NCBI GenBank assembly: GCA_029990175.1
Contig: JARKIP010000005.1
Location: forward strand, 51,635,001 to 51,699,000
Direction of reading: 5' to 3'
DNA from: Petunia secreta
Lineage: Eukaryota > Streptophyta > Magnoliopsida > Solanales > Solanaceae
Length of the DNA stretch: 64,000 nucleotides
Part shown: piece by piece, positions 23,881-34,395 of the stretch
Layout: every line of letters starts with the position of its first letter
How positions within the stretch are numbered: the stretch's first letter is position 1
The notes under the pieces: model-generated
Database searches by the model: none
Told to the model about the DNA's origin: nothing
What the model saw: only the letters and a program-made list of their open reading frames with translations
Made by a program: the position numbers and the translations under genes

Positions 23881-24910
23881 ATGGTAGCGCTAATAGCCCA
23901 ACCGTCAACAGTTAATGATATGGCTTGGTAGCTTAGAACCATGAATAAGACCTTATAGTTAGTATTCAATAAGCGATCCTAAAGAATGCCATGTTTTGAC
24001 AATTATATTCAAACCTAGCTTTAGATAAATTTTATAAAATTTTATGTATACAAAGATACATTAAGAAAAGTTTATACTTTGCAACAATTTAGAAGTCCTA
24101 ATTATATTTTATACTAAAAAATTTCAATTTTAATAACCCTATAACAAGATTTTTTTCAAAATATAGCAGTTAGATTATTGGGTGTATGTATCTTTTGATT
24201 TTAAGCCCCAATTTTTTTTCATCCCTCTCAACCCAAATCAACTGCATATATCACCTACCCCTAATACCCATCCCTCAACTCAAGTCGTTATCGTCCATCT
24301 CCTATCCACAAACTTTGATCGTTGTTGTAACTCCAGTCGTCGTTATCTTCTTTAGCTCTCTTTCAATCTCTTGGGGACAAATATGGTAAGAGATTCCATC
24401 ATCTCTTTTTTTTTTTTAATGAAAATAAGTGTTTTCATTATTATGGTGGAATAAATGGTGTTTATGATGGATATATCTTGCTCCAATGAAATATATCTGA
24501 ATAGATCGAGCTCCAACAAAAATCTTTCTTATTACTCCCTATGTACCAATTTATGTGGCATGCTTTCGATTTTCGTCTGTCCAAAAAAGAATATCATACT
24601 TCCTTTTGTGATAATTATTTAAATATCATTATCTTTATTTCATCCTTGTTGGGACATACTTAAAAGCTACCAACAACTTTTTAATTACTTCATTCTTAAA
24701 CCTCGCCACATTAATTGAGATGGAGAGAATATTATTTTGGTTGCAGTGAAACAATTTTGCATTGTTATAGGTGAATGAATGGTGGTTATGGTGGTTTCTG
24801 ATAGTCTTCTGGTGCTGGAATGAGTGTTTGTCCGGTGTATGTCATTGTATGTCCTATATTATCACTATACATACAATGAATTTCATGTGACATACACATG
24901 ACTTACAAGT
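23881..24910. other. Intergenic, no recognised feature
   Basis: AT-rich DNA up to the left end of the large copia element. The frame at 24186-24389 has no recognisable domain. Confidence 0.5.
24906..24910. repeat. Target-site duplication CAAGT (left)
   Basis: CAAGT directly precedes the LTR at 24911 and is repeated at 39440-39444 directly after the distal LTR. Five bases is the normal copia duplication length. Confidence 0.9.
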
Positions 24911-25813
24911 TGTTATAATATATGCAACTCCTAAGGACACTAGAAGGGGGGTTGAATAGTGTCCACCGATTTTTCGATTCAAGAACTCGATTCTTCTGAG
25001 CCAAGAACCCTATTCTTGCCTCAGAAGATTTGCAACCAGACTACCTCAACACACGCCAATCACACACACAAGGAACACAAGGATTTTACCTGAAAAACTC
25101 CTTGCTCAAGGGAGAAAAACCACGACCCACACTCTGGGATATTGAAACACAATCTACTAACAACACGAGCAAGTTTCTGATTACAAGACTCTGTAACCAA
25201 GGGGCTACACTCTAGACCCTAATCACTAAACAAAGCTAAACTCTAGCTTTACAAAGTAATCTCTCAAAAGTTCACCCAATACACTGCTTCTAGAATAAGC
25301 AAATAGGTAAAACAATGATCGCACAAACTAAGACAACTTACAAAGCACATAACCTAGACAGAATTATCTAGACTCAAACTACTCAAGTTCATCAGTTGTC
25401 TTCTTCAGTTATCCCACGTCTGAAAGTTGCTAGATCACCTTTGTTTACTCTCAACTCTCTATTTTTGAATAACTGATTTTGGCTGTATCAACTACTTGTA
25501 TTTATATGGACTTTACAACCCTAGTTGAGTCTCACAAAGAATCCTTATAATTATGGTAAAACAAGATTCCTTGTAACTCTTTTCCTTATTGAAGTCCAAC
25601 TCCTATTCGTACTTCGAAGATACAGCCTGGACACCGCCTCTTTTAGTCTGAATAGGATGCATATTCATTCATGCGCCACTACTCCTAGTTCCACAGGGAT
25701 TTGAAACCCTCAGATCTTTTCGACCAGTCATGCCCTTCTATTCAAGGACTAGGTTCTTCTCCGAAACTATTGATTCCTTCTCGTTTGTCATTCTTCAAAA
25801 CCAATGCTCAACA
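24911..25813 (-). mobile_element. Sirevirus 3' LTR
   Basis: On the minus strand it starts TGTTGAGCATTGG after the polypurine tract and ends TATAACA. It is 903 bp and near-identical to the 5' LTR, differing by scattered substitutions and small indels. Confidence 0.9.
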
Positions 25814-25827
25814 AATTCCCCCTTTTT
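25814..25827 (-). promoter_or_regulatory. Polypurine tract
   Basis: Minus-strand AAAAAGGGGGAATT immediately before the 3' LTR start; the plus-strand primer site of the element. Confidence 0.8.
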
Positions 25828-26284
25828 GATGATGACAAACAAATATTGCTAAAGAACCTGAATAGAAAAAATTCCAAAAACACGAAAACAAAAATAACAA
25901 GTTTGAAAAATTAAGACGACAGATGAGTTAGGTCACAAACACCCCATACATTTCCTTCTTCCCCCTTTTGGCATCATCGAAAAGATTCAAATACCTGCAT
26001 AAACCAGTTAGTACTATCCAGTCTAAAGCACAAGGCAACAAGTCAGCTAAAATATAAATACACAGAGATAAGGCTAAGGGCCCAACAAGAACCAAGTACC
26101 ATAGAGCAAACAACCATAAACAGGAGAAAATTAAAATCATCATCCAGGGTATGACATCAGCACAACCCTATCCAGAAGTACACAACTGAAAATAAATTAT
26201 TTTAAACAACATCACATGTGCAGGGAGAATGGAAAGAGATAACAACAATTTAGGAGAAAGGACATGAAGGTAGGACAGGAGGAC

Positions 26285-28472
26285 TCAGGACTGTAGGTTG
26301 AAGTGTTTGACAAGTGCCCCAAGGTTCTTTGTATTTTTGGCCCTTTCCATCACCAGCTCGGCCTCATACTTGTGGCAATCTATCTTCAAACGATCAATTT
26401 CTTGATCCTTCAACTTCAGCTGTCTGTGAAGCTCAGCATTTTCTGTATTGACTTCAAGAACATGGCTCTCCAGTTCCTTCACAGCTGTAATGGCCTCCTC
26501 AGGTCCATAATCCTCACTTTCCTCAGCTAGCTCTTGCTTAACCTGCATGGGCTTCTTGGAAGCTCTCCTTTCTTTGATGAAGTCACAGCTTTTAAGCACA
26601 TTGTACCCAAACATCTGATGAATTGTCGGCTTCTTCCCTGCTTCCAGTGGAACCCCAAAATGCTCTAGAACCTGCTGAAGGACATAGGAATGCACTAAAG
26701 AGCGTGGCTTTTGATCAGTATCTGCAATCCTCTTAATATGTCTGATGATTAGCCCAGGCAAGTTTATTCTCACCCCATATCCAGCAGGTCCATGTAGGTT
26801 AAGTCTAGAGCACTAGCTTCACTGTTTCTTTCTCCTCTAGGCAGAAGGAACCCGTGCACAAACTCAAACAGCAACTGGTGTGCTGGTTCCATCTCCTTTA
26901 TGTCTACTTTCCTTTCTTTCCTGAGCTTGGGTTTCCCTCAGAGGGGTTACTCTGTTTGTCCTCTTGGGCCACTTCAGCTTAATATACCTGCAGTAACCTT
27001 CAGCAGGTATATCAAGGATCACCCCTAGCTCATTTCTCCCAAACTCTTTTTCAACTCCCTTCACAATCGTGAACACTCTCCTGGCTACAACTCTGCAATT
27101 TGTATAAAATTCCCTGATCTCATCAGCAAATACCATTCTGTCTTTGTTTCCAAACAAGCTCAGCCACCATTGGTCACCAATCATCCTGAGCAAAGGTTTC
27201 ATATGATGCTCCTTCTCGTCATGCAGAATGCTACCAGGAAGCACCTGATGCTTGGCAAAGAAAGCCACTCGATCAACCTCTTCTTCTTTTCCTGTTTTCT
27301 GCTTCGCTGTTAGTCTTAGAGTCACTTGGCTCCACATAGCTGCCAGCTTCGTCACTCTCTTCCTCTGCCTCGAAAGCTTTCTTCTCTTCTGCCTGCTTTT
27401 TCCTCTCTTCTCTATCTCTCACATTTGTAATTGTTCTTTCAAGCTTTCCAACAGTTTCCAACTATTGTTTCAGAGCAGATCTAGTTCCTACTCACCTTAC
27501 AACTGGCTCTGCCACAACCTTGTCATCAATCTCCTCACTCGATTCATCCACTAACCGGCTTTTGGATACCGACATCCCCCCTCTCACCAGTCTTCTCCTC
27601 TTATCAGGCTCTACTCTGTTCTCACTCAAAAATATCACATCCTCTTCCTCTTCCTCAACCATCAACTTCTCATCCTCCTCACCAAACTTTCTTTTCATCC
27701 TCTTCCTCTTTGTTTCTTCTGCTTTCTTTGTAACTTTCTCACTTTCAATTTTCTCTTCTCCAACTTCCTCATCCTTTTCTTCTTCTGAGTCCGTCCACTT
27801 GAGTTCTACGTCATCAGCCTCTGTAGGATCTGGGCAAGAACCAGGTTCTTTGCTCAAATCCTGTGAAGCCTCAGCAGATCTAGGTCATCTACCAGCTGGA
27901 CCTTCAAGTATGGACACCCCTTGACTCTTCTCAGCAAGCACAACACTAGAACTTGGTTTAACAGCATGTTCTTTAAGGGACTCAACAGAATCATTTTCCC
28001 TTAGTTGTTCTAACACTCTTCCTGCTACATCAACCTCTAACACAGTCTTTTCTACTACAGGCACATGCAGACTAGCCTTAGGTTCTTCCTGAACATCCTG
28101 CTGCTTCTTCTAAACTACCTTCCCCCTATCAATTTTATCACAAGACTCTACTGCTCCTACGAATTCATCTAGTCCTTTTACTAAAGTTTCAGTGCCCACT
28201 TTTCCAGGACTCTTTACACCTTCTAAATCGACAGAAGAAGATAAGGTAGAGTCAGGGATTACCTCAACAGATGTTTCACAGGAAACTTGTCCTGTAGATG
28301 TAGTCGACAAGGATTTTGCCATCATCTTCTTGACCAACTTCTTTTCTCCTTTTTGGAGAAACTTTGACCTGGCCCTGGCAATTCTTTCTGCAAGAGTAGA
28401 GGGAGGGGGTTTTGGAGTTGATTTCTTGAGAAATTTTGTGGGTGATGTTGATGAAGATTGTGCTTGAGACAT
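26285..28472 (-). pseudogene. Extra ORF downstream of pol (Sirevirus)
   Basis: On the minus strand from ATG 28472: MSQAQSSSTSPTKFLKKSTP, a Ser/Pro/Lys-rich start, then RIARARSKFLQKGEKKLVKK. Next comes an acidic and Lys-rich middle with long Glu runs at 27750-27620. Near 27230-26980 a folded part includes GDQWWLSLF, EIREFYTNCRV and ELGVILDIPAEGYCRYI, which resembles the plant-specific domain called putative plant transposon protein. The C-terminus (about 26560-26290) is a predicted coiled coil (ELESHVLEVNTENAELHRQL). It carries several in-frame stops (for example near 28107, 27870 and 27490) and frameshifts near 27300 and 26800. Sireviruses often have such an ORF, sometimes called env-like; I see no signal peptide or membrane segment, so an envelope role is not supported here. 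A LINE is inserted right after its third codon. Confidence 0.7.
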
Positions 28473-28493
28473 GGTGAGATTGGTTAGGGTTTT
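28464..28493. repeat. 30-bp target-site duplication of the LINE (left)
   Basis: Identical to 32337-32366 over all 30 bases (TTGAGACATGGTGAG... GGTTAGGGTTTT). It includes the first three codons of the Sirevirus extra ORF, read on the minus strand. Confidence 0.92.
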
Positions 28494-28517
28494 TTTTTTT
28501 TTTTTTTAAGCGAATAT

Positions 28518-28538
28518 CACTAGGCAAGTTGCCTAGTG
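28518..28538 (-). promoter_or_regulatory. 3'-terminal LINE hairpin
   Basis: CACTAGGCAA and TTGCCTAGTG are perfect inverted 10-mers separated by a single base, lying about 10 bases before the poly(A) tract. A stem-loop in this position is what some LINE reverse transcriptases recognise on template RNA; that role is inferred here. Confidence 0.7.
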
Positions 28539-28900
28539 ACTAGTTTTATAAATAATAATAAATTCCTCAAAGAGGACATTACAAAGTAAGGAGGGCCAAA
28601 CCATACCTTACATCATCCTATCGAGGTGAGACCTCGCTCCTAACAAGAATGCAAAAAATAAGAACTAGCCAGAACCAAATAAAGTTTGATCATCACAGAG
28701 TTTATAACACACTCTATGATGATATTACATATGAAAAATACTAAAATAATAAAATAATATAAAAGCTAGAAAGAAAGTGGAATTATGCAATCCGCACTTC
28801 CTTCTACAAGTGATGAAGTGAAAAATGTAGAAAGGCCCTACTATACTCACTTGAAAAAATAATATTTGCGGCTCTCTATCATGATCATATATGCTATCCA

Positions 28901-31900
28901 TCATTTCTTAGAGTTCTTGGACTTGTTGGATTTTTTGGATTTTGATTTTGTACTCCTCGTAGGTTGCACCCTAGTTGGCTCTAATGGGCGCCTTACCCTC
29001 CTTACTCGCTTTGGAGCATTATCACGAATTTCCCTAGGTGACAAGTCTCCTTCTCTAGCCACCATGTGAAAATTATGTGCAGTGGATTCTTCCTCAAGTT
29101 CCTCTTCTTCAAACAAATCATCATCCTCTACTAAATAATGTCCTTGAGGACCTTTTTTTTTTGAAAGATGCCACTTGCCTTGCTAAGATACCCCTCGTAT
29201 CATTCAAATCCATTCGCTTGACAAGTTCATCGTCCGTGGGTAAATACTTTGAAAGTGGGACAAGCTGCATCAAGGATTTAGGCACAAAGGAAGGAGCATT
29301 TATGTTCAAAAAAAGACTTACCAAAATTAGGAGAAGCACTTCTACACAAATGCTCAAGTTGAGCCGTTGGAATTAATTCTTTTCCAACAAATTTTGGTTT
29401 AGTCACACTCACAGATTCCAAACTCGTGCTCACCTCAAATGAAGGAATTGTGGAAGCTTGTTTATTTTCCACGCAAATTCCCTTGCTCGCAATGCCACCT
29501 TCTACCTTACGAATATCCAACACTGGATCATTAGTGCCCACGAGAGAAGTACAAACTGCTGCTACATTCAGAGCCTCACAATTTAGCTCATCAATCCGCT
29601 CTCCCACATCGACAAGAGGATTTGGAGAGTGGGAATCGTGCACCCCAGCTGCATAAAAAGAATCCTTACCAGTAGGAGAAATTGCAGGCGTAATTAATGC
29701 TCTCCCAAACAAGCTTGGAGAAGCAATCTTGTTCGACGCTGCATCATTCCTAGGCTTAGCTGGAGGAAATAATGCACTCCCACGTGAATCTAAAGGATAA
29801 GCAGGCAGCTTTCCATCAACAACCCCACGTGATTCCTCAAAATTGAAAACATCATTCTCATTCACGCTAGGAATTGAAGCTGAAGGCTGTAAACCCACAA
29901 CGTCATTAATACCATTAAATTCCACAGCATTAAATGGCGTTGACTGCATTAAATCCCCTCGTGACTCCACAGAATTAAGAACATTAATAATTAAGCTAGG
30001 GGAACAACTCTTGTCCAATAAAAACGTTGAAGCTTCATGCACATGCACCCTAGATTGTGAAGGCTGCTGGGTATCAATAAAACCAGAACAAGCTGGTATA
30101 TTAAACGCTCCTCCAATCCCCAAACCTTCAGCATCAATTTGTCCTTCATCTCCATTTGCATTAAAGCTGAGAGATTTAGTTTTAGTACCAAAAGCAGCTG
30201 GATCCAATACAGCTTAAAAAACACTCGTCTCTTCTGCATCTTTATTAGCCAAACACGCTGCATCCCTTAAAGCTAAGGGCTGTTGATCCACGATTGTACA
30301 CTCACGTGACAATGAATTAATACCAGCTGGACCCACAACATTTACTTCACCCTCACATGGCAACATAATTTTACCTTCAGCTTCAAAAGCGTGCAAAGCA
30401 ACTACATTAAAACCTGCATGGGATTTAAGACTTTGGAGAGAATCTGAAGGTTGCTTTACAGCAAACTCCCCTCGTGACTCCACTGCATTTAACGCATCAA
30501 ACGACTCATAAATCCCACACGCAATTTGAAAGAGAAGATTCCCAATCAAGCTAGGAGAAGACCTCTTGTCCAATAAGAATGCAAAATCGCTCGTAGCTGC
30601 ATTCACATGCGTAAGAAATAAAGCTGAAGGCTGTTGTACGTCATTAATAGCAGTACAAACTGGATTACTTAACGCTCTTCCAAAGTCACTAGGAGAAGCA
30701 ACAGGCTCTTTACAGCAACCAAAGGCTCTTGCGAATCCACAGCAGATAAAACACGCGATTCAACGAATTTACCTGAAACTGCAGACACACCAACCTTATT
30801 GACTTTGGGATGATTTTTAAAAGCAACTTCAACCCACTTCTTTGTCTGAACTCCTTGTTGGTTTGCAACTAGGTTTGCAACGTTCATGTTTGTTGTTTTA
30901 ATACCCATTTCAACTTGATTCAGTTGCATCTCGACAGGAACTCGACTTTCCTTCTCCTTTTGAAAATCGATCGAATCACCAACAATATCATTCTCAAGAC
31001 CCTTCTCCAGTGCAATTTGTCGATGTAGAATCACGTCCTTGCCTTGAACTACTTCAAGAGCTTCATCCATCTCCAAAAGATCAAAAGCATTCCTAGTTGT
31101 GAGAGTTTCTTTTTGATGCACACGATTAACAGTTGTACCTGGGGCCTCTTCAACTTGTTGAGCAGCTTCCTGTCATTGTTTTTTCTTGGACTCCACACGA
31201 ACCCAAGCATTAGGGTTCTTGTTTGGATGCAAAACCCTTCCACCATTCCTTTTTGTATTACCTCGATCACGCACTGGTTGTGCAGCTACAATATGTTCAT
31301 CACTCTTCCTTTGGTTGGGCTGTGTAGGCTCAACTCGTTTACCTACAACCTTGCCACTCTTTAAAATCTTAACAGGTTCTTCACACACAGCCGCATCCTT
31401 CAATCCTTCAAAAACATTTTCTTGCTCAAGTTCTGGATGCAGCACAAAGCCTTCATTCTCACAATGGCCTTGAAGCCTACATTCCCTACAATATTTAGGA
31501 ACATAGTCATATCTAATACGAACCCACTTAAACCTTGCTTCACCAGTTGTGGAGTTTTTTATTCCTATTCGAACCCGTTGTGGACGAGTCGCCAAAAGAT
31601 CAAGCTCGACTTTAACTTTCGCACAACTAGGACGAGATTTAGCATTGGTGGCAACATCAACTTGAAGTGGTCGACCAACAGCCCTAGCTAATGAAAAAAC
31701 ATTTTCCTTGCCAAAGAATACGGGGGATAAACCAGGGAATGAAACCCAAGCAACACCAATCGAAGTTTCTTCATTCGGATCAAACCAAACCTCATACTTA
31801 AGACCTCGCATTTGGTGAAGTGTAAAACCAATCTTGACATAGAAGGCTGGCCTAGAAAGTATATGAACATAATCCTCCAGAATTGAGAGCCTAATTAGAA

Positions 31901-32261
31901 TGTGACGAGAGTCTAACAACCCAATATAACATGCACCTTTAAGCTCAAGTTGCAATGGGATTTGCTTCTTTATATCATGAAAATCCGGCATACCGTATGC
32001 AAACTTTCCAACCACTGCATATTGTAATTCTTCGCTAATCACCATGTTATCCACGTCCTTGTCTTCCCAAAGGAAAGAAGGCTCACCATGATGAAGTTCA
32101 AAAATAGGCGCAGCGGCAGTGGGTTCATTAGGCGTCAAAGTAGGGTTTAAAATGGATTTGTAGGATTGTTGTTGTGGTTGTAATGTTAAAGAAGGGTTAA
32201 GATTAGTAGTAGAAGCCTGGAAAACCCCAGTAGGGGGCTGTCCAGTGGCCGCAATGGCCAT
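28901..32261 (-). pseudogene. LINE ORF1 with long repetitive C-terminal region
   Basis: On the minus strand the ORF starts at ATG 32261 and reads for about 1,120 codons to the stop at 28901. The N-terminal half is a typical plant L1 ORF1. It has a DUF4283-like region (about residues 70-230, with PLQLELKGACYIGLLDSRHI and GVAWVSFPGLSPVFF) and then a CCHC-type knuckle (CRECRLQGHCEN) near residue 265, whose last Cys appears to be replaced by Gly. The middle (about 30700-29300) contains degenerate repeated modules: LLDKRSSPSLI then NAVESRGEF; LLDKSCSPSLI then NSVESRGDL; then ASPSLFGRAL, ASPSDFGRAL and ASPNFGKSF. The C-terminus has ESTAHNFHMVAREGDLSPRE and a basic tail KSKKSNKSKNSKK, matching what I know of full ORF1 ends. 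Breaks: in-frame stops at 31173-31175 and about 30208-30210; frameshifts near 30740, 29300 (in a T/A run) and 29160 (in a run of ten A). Confidence 0.8.
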
Positions 32262-32318
32262 GGAAAATCAGAACAAGAAAATCGCCAACATCGCCATAGT
32301 TAGAGAGAAAAGTCAAAC

Positions 32319-32335
32319 GGGGGGGGGGGGGGGGG
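32319..32335. repeat. Poly(G)17 at the LINE 5' end
   Basis: Seventeen G on the plus strand (C17 at the RNA 5' end of the LINE), one base from the right target duplication. Confidence 0.85.
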
Positions 32336-32336
32336 T

Positions 32337-32366
32337 TTGAGACATGGTGAGATTGGTTAGGGTTTT
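32337..32366. repeat. 30-bp target-site duplication of the LINE (right)
   Basis: Second copy of 28464-28493, at the 5' side of the minus-strand LINE. Confidence 0.92.
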
Positions 32367-32989
32367 GACTGAGATTACGAATTTTTTATTTTCGCTTGAA
32401 TTTTTGAGAGAGAAAGTAGGTTGAAAGGGGAAAGGTTGTTGAGTATGTGTGTTCTGTGACAATCAAAAGAGGGGAAAGGGTTTTGGTGATGAGACGGTTT
32501 ATGGGGAAGCCAAAGTAATGATGACATAAAAGGTAAAAAGCAGCTTTTGAAATTTTTGAAAACCGGAAAAGAGTTATGGATTTGACGGTTATGGACTTAC
32601 TCAAATAAAAACTTTCCAAGTAGTGGGGTCCATACAAATACACTAGAATTCTAACCCAAAAAGGAATGTGTTCCTATAATTTAGGACGTTTATAAGAACA
32701 TGGAAAGTCTCCCTTGACACGCGTATAATTTTGACAATTCAATTTCAGTTATGACTTCTATCATGCAAGGTAATGTGACTGTACCTCGACATGATTCCTC
32801 ATGCTTCAGTTGGTTCCCTTTTCAGTACTTAGTAGGTTCTTCATGGGATCATATTATCCTCACCTGGTGCTTATTTTTTGAACAAGTATACTTAATAAAG
32901 TACAATATCAAACTGGACAATAATAACAAATGTTACACACAAATCATTGAACACTTAACTAACCAATCATTGAGGGACAAACTGCTGGG
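32367..32989. other. Spacer between pol and the extra ORF
   Basis: No reading frame with a recognisable product. In the intact element this would be the leader of the downstream ORF. Confidence 0.5.
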
Positions 32990-34395
32990 TCATCCGTGTA
33001 TTTTGGTCATCCCTAACTCCAACCTGTTCCTCTCAAACTGCACTTTGTTAAATGCTTTGGTAAATATGTCAGCAATTTGATCTTCAGTCCTGCAAGAATT
33101 CATAGTAATCAGACCCTTTTCTACATTGTCTCAAAGAAAATGGTGTCTAATATCAATATGCTTTGTTCTTTTGTGTTGGACTGGGTTCTTGGTAATATTC
33201 ACTGCACTTGTATTGTCACAGAAAATTGGCACTGCTCCACACTTGATTCCAAAGTCCTCCAACTGCTGTTTAATCCATAGCAATTGTGAGCAGCATGATG
33301 CAGCTGCTACATACTCAGCTTCTGCAGTAGACAAGGCTACTGAATTTTGCTTCCTTGTTGCCCAAGAAACTAAACAAGGACCAAGAAAGTGTGCCATTTC
33401 TGAAGTGCTTTTCCTGTCCACCAAATGACCTGCATAATCTGCATCAGCAAAGCCGATTAGTTCGAAAGTACCTCCCTTTAGGTACCACAGACATAGATCC
33501 TGAGTTCCTTTCAAGTATCTCAAGATCCTCTTCACAGCTGTCAGATGTGACTCCTTAGGTTTGCACTGAAATCTAGTACACAGTCCCACACTGCATACAA
33601 TATCAGCTCGACTAGCTGTGAGATAGAGAAGTGAACCTATGATTCCTCTATATTTTGTCTCATTAGTCAAAGGACCTAGTTCATCCATGTCCAGCTTGGT
33701 TCCTGGAGCAACAGGCGTAGTCATTTCTTTTGCTCCTTCCATGTCAAATTTCTTCAGAAGTTCCTTGACATATTTTTGCTGATGAATCATGGTTCCTTCA
33801 GGCATCTGCTTTATCTGTAGTCCTAGGAAGAAATTTAGTTCACCCATTATGCTCATTTCAAATTCACTTCCCATCAGGTCAGCAAACCCCTTGCATAACT
33901 CCTTATTAGTGGCTCCAAAGATAATATCATCAACATATACTTGAACCACCAATAGATCCTTTCCTTTCTTCTTCAGGAATAGTGTGTTATCAATCTTTCC
34001 TCTTGAGAAACCATTTTTCAGTAGGAATCCTGAAAGTCTTTCATATCAGGCTCTAGGAACTTGCTTCAATCCATAGAGTGCCTTATCCAGTTTGTAAACA
34101 TGATCAGGTTATTCATTGTTCACAAAGCCTGATGGCTGTATTACATAGACTTCTTCATTTAGGTAGCCATTCAAGAAGGCACTCTTCACATCCATCCGAT
34201 ACAGTGTGAACTCCATGTATGTGGCAAAAGCAATCAGCATTCTAATTGCCTCCATTCTTGCCACTGGTGCAAAAGTTTCATCATAGTCGATTCCTTTCTC
34301 CTGGCTGTATCCTTGTACTACTAGTCTTGCCTATTCCTTGTCACTATACCATGCTCATCCAGTTTGTTTCTGAACACCCATTTTGTTCCAATAAT
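32990..34395 (-). pseudogene. Sirevirus RT and RNase H
   Basis: On the minus strand the RT reads ARLVVQGYSQEKGIDYDETF, FAPVARMEAIRML, LYRMDVKSAFLNGYLNEEVY, then ALYGLKQVPRA and the catalytic VQVYVDDIIFG at about 33945-33915. RNase H follows with ADADYAGHLVDRKSTS, NSVALSTAEAEYVAAASCC and KNPVQHKRTKHIDIRHHFL, then IADIFTKAF and a stop at 32990-32992. Breaks: stops in the RT N-terminal half (after FVNNE, and a Trp codon changed to stop in the PRAWYERL position), a frameshift between the integrase C-terminus and RT, and a stop at 33128-33130 within RNase H. The longest intact piece is 33131-33952. Confidence 0.92.

Larger units (their letters stand above)
28494..32336 (-). mobile_element. ORF1-only L1-type LINE (non-autonomous)
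   Basis: A 3.84-kb minus-strand insertion bounded by identical 30-bp repeats. It has a poly(A) tail (T run at 28491-28507), a 3' hairpin, an about 410-bp 3' UTR, one very long ORF1 reading region and a 75-base 5' UTR that starts with a C17 run. Nothing resembling an endonuclease or reverse transcriptase is present on either strand: the region after the ORF1 stop goes straight to the 3' tail. It therefore resembles the half-L1 (ORF1-only) elements known in mammals. Alternatives are an internal deletion that removed ORF2 before or after insertion. Confidence 0.82.

Noticed and set aside
29426..31691. Plus-strand frames over the LINE
   Set aside because: Antisense of ORF1; none shows endonuclease or RT motifs, which I looked for on both strands.
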